From Bacteroidota bacterium (GTDB taxonomy: Bacteria; Bacteroidota; Bacteroidia; Chitinophagales; LD1), in contig JAFDYQ010000034.1 in the NCBI GenBank assembly GCA_018267365.1, positions 1 to 50,139 of the forward strand: a stretch of 50,139 bases of DNA. The letters are read 5' to 3'. Shown in pieces: positions 43,363 through 50,139 of this stretch. A program made the position numbers and the translations under genes. Each line of letters begins with the position of its first letter. Positions within the stretch are counted from its first letter, which is position 1. Under the pieces are notes generated by a model. The model had not been told where the DNA came from. It searched no databases and saw only the letters and a program-made list of their open reading frames with translations.

Positions 43363-43824
43363 TTACAACTGCTCCCGGTATATGATCTTGCAGTCTATCC
43401 ACTCATTATCCATCAGCACATCATACTTCTTGTAGAAGTTGATCGCCGGCTCATTCCAGTGTAGCACTTGCCATTTGACGAGGTTGGCGCCCCGCTCTTT
43501 AGCATCTCCCAGGAAAGCATCCAGCAGTAGTTTGCCGGTGCCTTGCCCGCGCATCTTTTCTTTCACATAGAGATCATCGAGGAACATATATTTGCCCTTC
43601 CATGTAGAGTAGGCCCAGTGGTAGACTGCCATGCCTACTATCTCACCATCTGCTGCCTCTGCCACAAATGCAAAGAAATAGGGATGCGCTCCAAAGCCCT
43701 CCTCCAGTATCTCAGCCTCCGTATTCCAGACTGCCTCCGGAGCTTTCTCATAGTGTGCCAGCTCGCGGATCAGACCGAGAATGTGTAGAGCATCTGAAGG
43801 TTGTGCTTTGCGGATGGTAGTCAT
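43363..43824 (-). CDS. GNAT N-acetyltransferase (diamine acetyltransferase-like)
   Basis: This 153-residue GNAT enzyme has the acetyl-CoA loop MRGQGTGKLLLDAFL and the upstream strand block GKYMFLDDLYVKEK. The C-terminal pattern LVKWQVLHWNEPAINFYKKYD is close to spermidine/spermine and thialysine acetyltransferases of the SSAT type. The acceptor substrate cannot be assigned from sequence. ATG 43824 is chosen because the product then begins MTTIRKAQPSDA, the normal family start; the upstream extension is unlikely to be translated. Confidence 0.85.
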   Translation of the reverse strand: MTTIRKAQPSDALHILGLIRELAHYEKAPEAVWNTEAEILEEGFGAHPYFFAFVAEAADGEIVGMAVYHWAYSTWKGKYMFLDDLYVKEKMRGQGTGKLLLDAFLGDAKERGANLVKWQVLHWNEPAINFYKKYDVLMDNEWIDCKIIYREQL

Positions 43825-43907
43825 CGATATTATCTGTATGAAGTGAGCAGCAATAATACGATTTCCCACTAAGGTTTACCTCGGAGCAAAGAAGTAGGGA
43901 CAAACCA

Positions 43908-43935
43908 GTAGGGGCCGGTCGCGACCGGCCCCTAC
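43908..43935. repeat. 28-bp perfect GC-rich palindrome (REP-like)
   Basis: GTAGGGGCCGGTCG is followed immediately by its exact reverse complement, giving a 28-bp perfect palindrome. It lies between the GNAT and clpX genes. No T-tract follows, so it is not a classical terminator. Its very high GC content contrasts with flanks, suggesting an extragenic palindromic element of the repeated kind. Confidence 0.6.
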
Positions 43936-44000
43936 CAAGCGAGTGACATAAAAAAGCCCCTCCGACTGGAAGAGCTTCTGATACGATACGGCGAAAGCGC

Positions 44001-45233
44001 TTACGCCACCTTCAGCCTGTTGATGTTTGTCTTATTGATCTTCTCCTCTGCGTACTCCAGCGTGATCTCAAATTCCTTCTCACCCTTGTGGGATGGCATC
44101 TCAAACATGGCATCCGTCATGATAGCCTCGCAGATAGAACGCAGGCCGCGCGCGCCGAGCTGAAACTCCAACGCCTTGGATACGATGTAGTCCATAGCCT
44201 CATCGGTGAAAGTTAATTCTATACCTTCGGACTTAAAGATCTTTTTGTACTGCTTCACCAGCGCGTTCTTTGGCTCTACGAGGATAGACAGTAGCGTCTC
44301 CTTATCCAGCGGATCGAGGTGTACGAGTACCGGCAGGCGGCCTATGAGCTCAGGTATCAGGCCAAAGGTACGCAGATCCGTAGGGCTGATGTATTTCAGG
44401 TAGTTCTCATTATCTACCTTGTCCTTATCCTTGCCTTTCTTAAATCCGATCTTGGCTTGGTTCATACGCTGGGCTATCACCTTATCTATACCTTCAAAGG
44501 CACCACCGCAGATGAAGAGGATGTTGCTGGTATCTACCTTCACCATCTTGGCCTCAGGGTGCTTGCGGCCTCCCTGTGGTGGCACGAGTACCTCCGTGCC
44601 CTCCAGCAGCTTCAACATGGCCTGCTGCACGCCCTCGCCAGATACGTCACGCGTGATAGATGGATTATCACTCTTGCGGCTGATCTTGTCTATTTCATCT
44701 ATATAAATGATACCATGCTCAGCAGCTTTCACGTCGTAGTTGCACACCTGTAGCAGGCGCGAGAGGATGCTCTCCACATCTTCACCTACATATCCCGCCT
44801 CGGTAAATACCGTAGCATCTACGATGGCAAAAGGGACATTGAGGAAGCGTGCTATGGTACGCGCCAGCAGGGTCTTGCCCGTACCGGTCTGGCCCGCCAT
44901 GATGATGTTAGACTTTTCTATCTCTACATCATCATCCTTCCGCTGGTTGAGGCGCTTGTAGTGGTTGTACACAGCTACAGAGAGGTATTTCTTGGCCTCA
45001 TCCTGCCCTATCACATACTGATCCAGAAAGGCGGCGATGTCTTTAGGCTTTACCCCATTAGGCAGAGAGTATTGGAATTTCTTCGCCTTCTGGAAGAGCT
45101 CCTCGTCTATGATCTGCTGTGCCTGTGCTACGCACTGGTCGCATATCTGACCCTCTATGCCTGATATCAGGATCTGTGTCTCACGCTTTTTCCTCCCGCA
45201 GAAAGAGCACGATTGTTCGGCTTCTTTTTTCAT
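44001..45233 (-). CDS. clpX: ATP-dependent Clp protease ATP-binding subunit ClpX
   Basis: This 410-residue AAA+ unfoldase feeds substrates into ClpP. The zinc-binding domain has Cys9, Cys12, Cys31 and Cys34. Walker A is AGQTGTGKT (113-121) and Walker B is [10 protein letters not shown]. The ClpP-docking IGF loop is in [11 protein letters not shown], and sensor 2 is GARGLRSI. All elements are intact. The gene follows clpP by 86 bp on the same strand and is probably cotranscribed. Confidence 0.97.
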   Translation of the reverse strand: MKKEAEQSCSFCGRKKRETQILISGIEGQICDQCVAQAQQIIDEELFQKAKKFQYSLPNGVKPKDIAAFLDQYVIGQDEAKKYLSVAVYNHYKRLNQRKDDDVEIEKSNIIMAGQTGTGKTLLARTIARFLNVPFAIVDATVFTEAGYVGEDVESILSRLLQVCNYDVKAAEHGIIYIDEIDKISRKSDNPSITRDVSGEGVQQAMLKLLEGTEVLVPPQGGRKHPEAKMVKVDTSNILFICGGAFEGIDKVIAQRMNQAKIGFKKGKDKDKVDNENYLKYISPTDLRTFGLIPELIGRLPVLVHLDPLDKETLLSILVEPKNALVKQYKKIFKSEGIELTFTDEAMDYIVSKALEFQLGARGLRSICEAIMTDAMFEMPSHKGEKEFEITLEYAEEKINKTNINRLKVA

Positions 45234-45319
45234 ATTATACTACAAATATACGGAAATACCCCCTGAAATGTTGGATAGACACCTCCGGGGGTACTCATTT
45301 TGCCTTGTACAAGGCGGAA

Positions 45320-46021
45320 TTAGTCTTTTTTATTGTTGCGTATCAGCACTTCATCTATCATGCCGTACTCTTTAGCCTCCTGCGCACGCATCCAGTAGTC
45401 ACGGTCGCTGTCACGCTGTACTTTCTCCAGCGGCTGGCCGGAGTGCTCAGAGATGATGTCATAGAGTTCCTCCTTGATCTTCTTCATCTCATTTACAGAG
45501 ATGAGGATATCTGCAGTCTTGCCACCTATGCCGCCGAGTGGCTGGTGTATCATCACGCGGGCATGTTTCAGGGCGGTACGCTTGCCCTTCTCACCGGCGC
45601 AGAGTAGCACAGCTGCCATAGAGGCTGCCATACCGGTACAGATAGTAGCTACGTCCATATTCACATACTGCATGGTATCATAGATGCCCAGGCCGGAGTA
45701 TACCTCACCGCCCGGAGAGTGGATGTAGATCTGTACATCAGAGCGCGCATCAGAGCTCTCCAGAAAGAGCAGCTGCGCCTGTATGATGCTCGCTATATAG
45801 TCATTCACCTCGGTACCGAGGAATATGATACGGTCCATCATCAGGCGGCTGAATACGTCTACCTCACGGAAAGGCATCTGCCGCTCCTCTATTACCGTGC
45901 GGGTCAGGTTCTGGATGCCGCTCTGGGCGGTAGCGTTCATATATTTCTCGAGGTGCATGCTGCTCATACCATGATGCTTCACCGCGTAGTTCTTAAAGTC
46001 TTGTGCTTCCTTCAAATTCAT
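45320..46021 (-). CDS. clpP: ATP-dependent Clp protease proteolytic subunit ClpP
   Basis: This 233-residue serine peptidase has the triad Ser134 (GMAASMAAVLL), His159 (RVMIHQPLGG) and Asp171 (KTADILI), and the conserved IYIHSPGGEVYSG. The N-terminus is longer than in E. coli by roughly 20 residues (MNLKEAQDFKNYAVKHHG), as is common in Bacteroidota. It forms the tetradecamer partner of ClpX, encoded next to it. The trigger-factor gene that often precedes clpP is not adjacent. Confidence 0.97.
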   Translation of the reverse strand: MNLKEAQDFKNYAVKHHGMSSMHLEKYMNATAQSGIQNLTRTVIEERQMPFREVDVFSRLMMDRIIFLGTEVNDYIASIIQAQLLFLESSDARSDVQIYIHSPGGEVYSGLGIYDTMQYVNMDVATICTGMAASMAAVLLCAGEKGKRTALKHARVMIHQPLGGIGGKTADILISVNEMKKIKEELYDIISEHSGQPLEKVQRDSDRDYWMRAQEAKEYGMIDEVLIRNNKKD

Positions 46022-46045
46022 AACCTATTGTATCTCGATTTTTGT

Positions 46046-46077
46046 CAAAGTTTGATAAATATATTCAATTAATCCAA
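46046..46077 (-). promoter_or_regulatory. Candidate clpP promoter
   Basis: On the minus strand a TTG (46075-46077) is followed after 21 bp by AAACTTTG (46046-46053), one base away from TAnnTTTG, 24 bp upstream of the clpP ATG. Spacing fits the Bacteroidota -33/-7 arrangement. Confidence 0.45.
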
Positions 46078-46250
46078 CCCACTCTCTCCACATGGCCACA
46101 GACGCAGGCCGGGATTGTACATATGGACGGACTCGGATGGTTTTTTATTGTCCTTAAAGACTGTGCCAATCAGGCCAATGTGACAGAATGGCTGAAACAA
46201 TAACCCTGTCCAATATGGCGCGCCTGATCTCGTCTTTAAACTTAAATCTG

Positions 46251-46258
46251 TAACTTTG
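46251..46258 (+). promoter_or_regulatory. -7 promoter box of the 46279 gene
   Basis: TAACTTTG is an exact TAnnTTTG match 20 bp before the ATG at 46279. No clear -33 element was seen. Confidence 0.5.
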
Positions 46259-46278
46259 AAATCCACTAAACAATAGAT

Positions 46279-46602
46279 ATGGACAACAACAATAATATCA
46301 ACGAACTGCTCAATGATGGCAAAAAGCACCTCTCAAACCTGCAGGCAGAGCTGGAGAAACTGGCCACCACGGCAGGCAAAATAGCAGATATCAAAGCAGG
46401 CGAGCTATCCGCCAAGGCGGAAGTACTCATCAATGAGACACGCACTCAGGTAGAGGCAAAGACCAAGGAAATACGCGAGTCTGAGGATTTTAAGAACCTG
46501 GAAGAAGAAGGGAAAAAGGCTCTGAGCGATGTAGAAAAAACACTGAATGATCTCTCCGCTCAGCTCAATGATAAGTTTAAGAACTTATTTGGTCCTAAAT
46601 AG
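46279..46602 (+). CDS. Small coiled-coil protein of unknown function
   Basis: This 107-residue, highly charged protein is almost entirely heptad-patterned helix (LNDGKKHLSNLQAELEKLA, TRTQVEAKTKEIRESEDF, ALSDVEKTLNDLSAQL). No signal peptide or membrane helix is visible. It resembles small YtxH-like/apolipophorin-like helical proteins, which are often envelope- or stress-associated, but no specific role can be given. It has its own -7 box and terminator. Confidence 0.8.
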   Translation: MDNNNNINELLNDGKKHLSNLQAELEKLATTAGKIADIKAGELSAKAEVLINETRTQVEAKTKEIRESEDFKNLEEEGKKALSDVEKTLNDLSAQLNDKFKNLFGPK

Positions 46603-46616
46603 ACGCTGAACGTCAG

Positions 46617-46655
46617 ATAATACAAACAGCCACCTCAGGTGGCTGTTTGTATTAT
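46617..46655. terminator. Long bidirectional terminator
   Basis: An 18-pair perfect stem (right arm GGTGGCTGTTTGTATTAT) with a three-base TCA loop lies between the stop of the coiled-coil gene and the stop of the convergent fibre gene. It probably serves both. Confidence 0.8.
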
Positions 46656-46673
46656 ATCCTTATGCGGTTATTG

Positions 46674-49600
46674 CTATTTGGCAGTCGTGATATGAAGCTG
46701 CTGATGGATAGCGTCTATCTGTGCCTTCATGCTCTTCATCTGCTGCTCATTCTTATTCTCACTGGCTTTCATCGCATCTTCCAGCGCTCTGTTTTTGGCA
46801 TTCAGCCTTTCTATCTCAGCCTGTTGTTCTTTCACAGCGTTGATGAGGATAAAAGTATAAGCCTGATTATTGACCTGGCGCAGATCAGTCATGTCTTTGT
46901 AGTGCATCTGCGAGACCATGTATGGGGCCACCTGCTCCAGTTCTTGCGCTATCACACCTACCTGTATACCATCTGACTGATAGGGTGCGTCAGCATTGTA
47001 GTGAAATTTGACAGGGCGCAGCTTGTTGATCACATTCAGGCCATCGGTGAATTCACCTTCCACCGTTTTGATCCGGCCGTCGGAGAATACACCCCATGAC
47101 CCTGAAGGGTTATTGGCGGTACCATTCACAGAGAGCAAGGCGGTAGGAGCGTTGGTGCCTATACCGGTGTTACCATTCTTCAGCACCACCAGCGCATCAG
47201 CACGTGCAAAAGACTGGCCATTTCCTATCGTAAACACCCGGTCCGTAGATTGCCATGCTGTGGCACTGGCGGGGCTATAAAGAGTAGCGTACTGACCTAT
47301 CACAGTCTCGGCGTATGAGCCGGCGCTATTGCCCACGCCACTCACGAGAGAGAAGTTGCCATTGGCGGAATCTCCTGCGCCAAAGGCAGCAGCAGACTGG
47401 CCCTTGCTTACATTAAACTCCCCAGCAGCAAAGGATTGAGCATTGGTGGCCTTGTTATTCGTACCTATCACAAAGCTGCGGTTTCCATTTGCCGAATCAT
47501 TCATGCCAAATGCTGTGGCATCTGCACCTTTTGATACGTTGTATTCACCTGCCACAAAAGATTGAAGATTCGCAGCATTATTGTTTGTCCCCGTGGCAAA
47601 GCTCTGGCCGACTGCTGCCGTATTGTATTGGCCCGTCGCAAAGCTGGTATTGCCGGAGACGGCATTGTAACTGCCAAATGCTGCTGCACCACCGCCGCTC
47701 ACAGTATGGTTGCTACCTGCTGCGAAACCTAATGAAGCAGAGACAGTATTATTACCGCCAAAGCTCGCTGACGAGGAGCCAGTCACTGCTGAGGTCGAAC
47801 CGGCCACAAAACTGTTACTACCCGATACTCTATTATAGTTGCCAAAGGCAGCACTATTAAAACCTTGCGCCGTATCACTCTCACCAAAGGCAGCACTGGC
47901 AGAGGCAGACGCTATGGTCTGGTGTCCTGCTGCAAAGGCGTAATTCTGACTCGCCGTAGTATTCGCATTTATAGCCATACTGCTGGAGCCTGTAGCGCTG
48001 GTCTGTGTGCCCATTGCCACCGCATTAAATCCACTGGCGGTTACATTCTGGCCTGCGGCAAAGGTGGCATTATTGCCGGAATACGAGCCCGAACCAAATG
48101 CGGCAGCATTACTTCCGAAGGCGATTACATTCTGGCCTGCGGCAAAGCTGGTGCTTCCCTGAGCTCTGCTGTTAGACCCAAACACCACACTCTGATTGCC
48201 AATGGCTGTATCGCTCGTACCAAATGATGCACTGTAAAAGCCGGAGGCGATGGTCTGATAGCCAGCCGCAAAAGTATAACTTGACGTAGCTGAGTTATTG
48301 GCATTGATCGCCATACTCGCCTGCCCGGAGGCGATGGTCTGTACCCCAAAGGCGGCCGCATTATTCGCATTGGCCGTGGTGCCTTGCCCTTGTGTAAAGG
48401 TCTGATTGTTTGAAGACGTATTACCTGTACCAAATGAAGCAGCATTGGTCCCTGTGGCTGTAGAGCTGGATCCTGACACGAAGCTTTGTGCGCCGGACGC
48501 CTTATTATACTGACCAAATACGGCACTCTGCATACCCGCAGCTGTATCAGAATTACCGAAAGCAGCCGCTGAAGTCTGTGAGGCGATATTCTGAGAACCT
48601 GCAGCAAATGCATAGTTCTGAGTGGCTGAGTTATTGCTGTTCACCGCCATACTCGCAAACCCTGATGCTGTGGTCTGTGTACCAAAGGCGGCGGCATCTA
48701 CGCCACTGGCCGTTGTATTTTGTCCTTGTGCGAAGGTCTGGTTATTGCCTGCGGTCACCGCTACCCCAAATGCGGCAGCGCTGCTACCTGTTGCGACAGA
48801 GTTTTGACCCGTCACGAAGCTGTAATTGCCGTTGGCCCTGTTATACTGGCCAAATGCTACACTCTGCCCTCCTATAGCTGTATCCGTATTGCCCATAGCA
48901 AAGCTTTGCGAGCCGGATGCGATGGTCTGCGAGCCTCCGGCAAAAGACTGACTGCCTGAGGCGGTAGTATTAGCACCGGTAGCAAAGCTCATATCACCAC
49001 CGGAGGTCACGCTTCTGCCCATAGCTACGCTACCGGTAAAGACTGGCGTATAGCTAAACTTGCCCGTAGTAGCTGCAAAGTTCAGGTTCTTATCGTTCAT
49101 TGTCACAGTGCGGTTGCTCACGAGTGTGCCATCGGTCTTGTATATTGTACTATCTGAGCCGCCGCCGCTTGATGCAGCAGGTGTCTGCCATGTAGCATTA
49201 CCACTTCCGTCACTGGTCAGTACTTTGCCCACGCCCTGCGTGCCGTCTACCAGCTTGAATGCAGGTGACGTAGTGCCGGCTTCTATATCCAGCCTCACTG
49301 TCGGGGCTGTGGTGCCTATGCCTACGTTGACTTGGTTCGCACCGGTCGCACCCAGTATCAGCGTGTTGCTCGCCGATGCTTTTGCATTGTAACCTATTGC
49401 GGTTGTATTGGTCAGGTTATTGGTAGTTACATCAGCACCGTAGCCTAGCGCAGTGTTGTTGCTGCCAGTAGTATTTGTCACCAGGCCATAGTATCCGACT
49501 GCCGTATTGTTTCCGCCAGTGGTACTGTTAAACAATGCTAGTGCGCCGAGAGACGTGTTATTGTTGCCCGTTGTATTTCCCGACATGGCAGCTTCACCTA

Positions 49601-50139
49601 TCGCTGTATTGAATTGACCCGTAGTATTGTCATAGAGCGTCTGTGTGCCGAGAGCCACATCATTATTACCGCTGGTGGTGAGGCGCATAGACTGCCAGCC
49701 CACTGCTACGTTATTCTCTGCAGTGGTTACCAGATTTTGGGCATGAAAACCTATCGCCACGTTGCCTGTATTCACGCTGCCAGATTCATTCATGAGCGCC
49801 TGAGCGCCTAGTGCGACAGATTCGTAGACGGTTTGTTTGACAAAGCCCGCAGGCTGGTTATTGACCCTAAACTGAAGGTCATTATTATCTGTAGTGCCTA
49901 TGAAGTTGATACCGAATGTCGTGCCGCTATTGCCTGTCAGTCCCCATGCATTGGCTGAACCAGATGGGCCAGTGGGTCCTGTAGCACCCGTAGGTCCCTG
50001 TACACCCGCTGCACCATCAGCGCCGCTCGGCCCTGTAGCTCCCGTAGTGCCATTGCTACCTGTAGGTCCCGTCGGTCCTGCGCCTCCCGCTGTACCCATC
50101 GGCCCCGTTGGACCCTGTGCACCTGCTGCGCCGTCTGCG
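46674..50139 (-). CDS. Collagen-like/YadA-head fibre protein with peptidase S74 domain (partial)
   Basis: Only the 3' part of the gene is present; the frame stays open to the window's end, where Gly-x-y repeats continue upstream of the last visible ATG. From the N-terminal side it has collagen-like Gly-Pro-Thr repeats, a linker and a first block of GxNNTxxG repeats. A very long tract of 14-residue YadA-head/Hep_Hag repeats follows (AFG/SFA-xG-xx-N-x-ASG). At the C-terminus is a peptidase S74 intramolecular chaperone domain with the Ser-Lys segment FSDGRIKT and [12 protein letters not shown], then a coiled coil. This is the organisation of trimeric surface or tail-type fibres whose S74 domain autocleaves after trimerisation. 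No T9SS tail is visible. Its location and ligand are unknown. Confidence 0.85.
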   Translation of the reverse strand, partial: ADGAAGAQGPTGPMGTAGGAGPTGPTGSNGTTGATGPSGADGAAGVQGPTGATGPTGPSGSANAWGLTGNSGTTFGINFIGTTDNNDLQFRVNNQPAGFVKQTVYESVALGAQALMNESGSVNTGNVAIGFHAQNLVTTAENNVAVGWQSMRLTTSGNNDVALGTQTLYDNTTGQFNTAIGEAAMSGNTTGNNNTSLGALALFNSTTGGNNTAVGYYGLVTNTTGSNNTALGYGADVTTNNLTNTTAIGYNAKASASNTLILGATGANQVNVGIGTTAPTVRLDIEAGTTSPAFKLVDGTQGVGKVLTSDGSGNATWQTPAASSGGGSDSTIYKTDGTLVSNRTVTMNDKNLNFAATTGKFSYTPVFTGSVAMGRSVTSGGDMSFATGANTTASGSQSFAGGSQTIASGSQSFAMGNTDTAIGGQSVAFGQYNRANGNYSFVTGQNSVATGSSAAAFGVAVTAGNNQTFAQGQNTTASGVDAAAFGTQTTASGFASMAVNSNNSATQNYAFAAGSQNIASQTSAAAFGNSDTAAGMQSAVFGQYNKASGAQSFVSGSSSTATGTNAASFGTGNTSSNNQTFTQGQGTTANANNAAAFGVQTIASGQASMAINANNSATSSYTFAAGYQTIASGFYSASFGTSDTAIGNQSVVFGSNSRAQGSTSFAAGQNVIAFGSNAAAFGSGSYSGNNATFAAGQNVTASGFNAVAMGTQTSATGSSSMAINANTTASQNYAFAAGHQTIASASASAAFGESDTAQGFNSAAFGNYNRVSGSNSFVAGSTSAVTGSSSASFGGNNTVSASLGFAAGSNHTVSGGGAAAFGSYNAVSGNTSFATGQYNTAAVGQSFATGTNNNAANLQSFVAGEYNVSKGADATAFGMNDSANGNRSFVIGTNNKATNAQSFAAGEFNVSKGQSAAAFGAGDSANGNFSLVSGVGNSAGSYAETVIGQYATLYSPASATAWQSTDRVFTIGNGQSFARADALVVLKNGNTGIGTNAPTALLSVNGTANNPSGSWGVFSDGRIKTVEGEFTDGLNVINKLRPVKFHYNADAPYQSDGIQVGVIAQELEQVAPYMVSQMHYKDMTDLRQVNNQAYTFILINAVKEQQAEIERLNAKNRALEDAMKASENKNEQQMKSMKAQIDAIHQQLHITTAK

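Noticed and set aside
46069..46329. 86-codon minus-strand frame between clpP and the coiled-coil gene
   Set aside because: It overlaps the start and the exact -7 box of the plus-strand gene at 46279; no coding signature.
47000..49800. Dense short repeats resembling a CRISPR or tandem array
   Set aside because: The periodicity is in-frame coding sequence for 14-residue YadA-head repeats, without the repeat-spacer identity pattern of CRISPR.

Overview
This 50.1-kb window is a stretch of Bacteroidota chromosome. The evidence is PorX, two proteins with type IX secretion (T9SS) C-terminal tails, a TonB-dependent receptor with a carboxypeptidase-like N-terminal domain, PorT-like outer-membrane proteins, and promoter boxes of the Bacteroidota type (TAnnTTTG). 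The gene content fits a Chitinophagales/Sphingobacteriales-like lineage, but the genus cannot be fixed from the sequence. No CRISPR array, rRNA or insertion sequence was seen.

Layout. Positions 1-3.6 kb are core genes: citrate synthase, a TerC-family membrane protein, an SGNH hydrolase-like membrane protein and tRNA-Gly(CCC). Positions 3667-21215 are an AT-rich integrated element of about 17.5 kb, bounded by a perfect 43-bp direct repeat made of the 5' half of that tRNA-Gly. From 21.2 kb to the end is core chromosome again: porX, tag, a secreted M43 metalloprotease, uppS-bamA, yidD, nadE, alkA, a TonB receptor/cytochrome/T9SS-protein cluster, a dihydrolipoamide acyltransferase, aspartate kinase, clpP-clpX, and the 3' part of a very repetitive collagen/YadA-head/peptidase-S74 fibre protein that runs off the window.

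The element is the interesting part. Next to the tRNA it encodes a tyrosine recombinase of the type that lacks the first catalytic Arg. It also has an XRE regulator, a secreted retropepsin-like/FISUMP fusion, a replication-type module (RepA-like RecA-fold ATPase, Sak4-like ATPase, DUF3871 protein) and two antiviral systems. The first is a complete three-gene Detocs operon: a TPR/histidine-kinase sensor, a stand-alone receiver, and a receiver fused to a nucleoside phosphorylase of the ATP-cleaving type. The second is a 1423-residue STAND NTPase with an N-terminal Cap4/DUF4297-like nuclease domain (Avs-like). No relaxase, conjugation or phage structural gene is present, so the element is best described as a defence-carrying mobilizable island or phage-satellite-like element.

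The element targets the 5' half of the tRNA gene. It therefore cut the tRNA from its native promoter, and it carries its own copy of the promoter-proximal box at exactly the same spacing. The native promoter and a 5' tRNA half remain at the right end, beside porX. Short TTG(A/C)CA repeats with 11-12-bp period lie 50-100 bp inside each core repeat and look like integrase arm sites.
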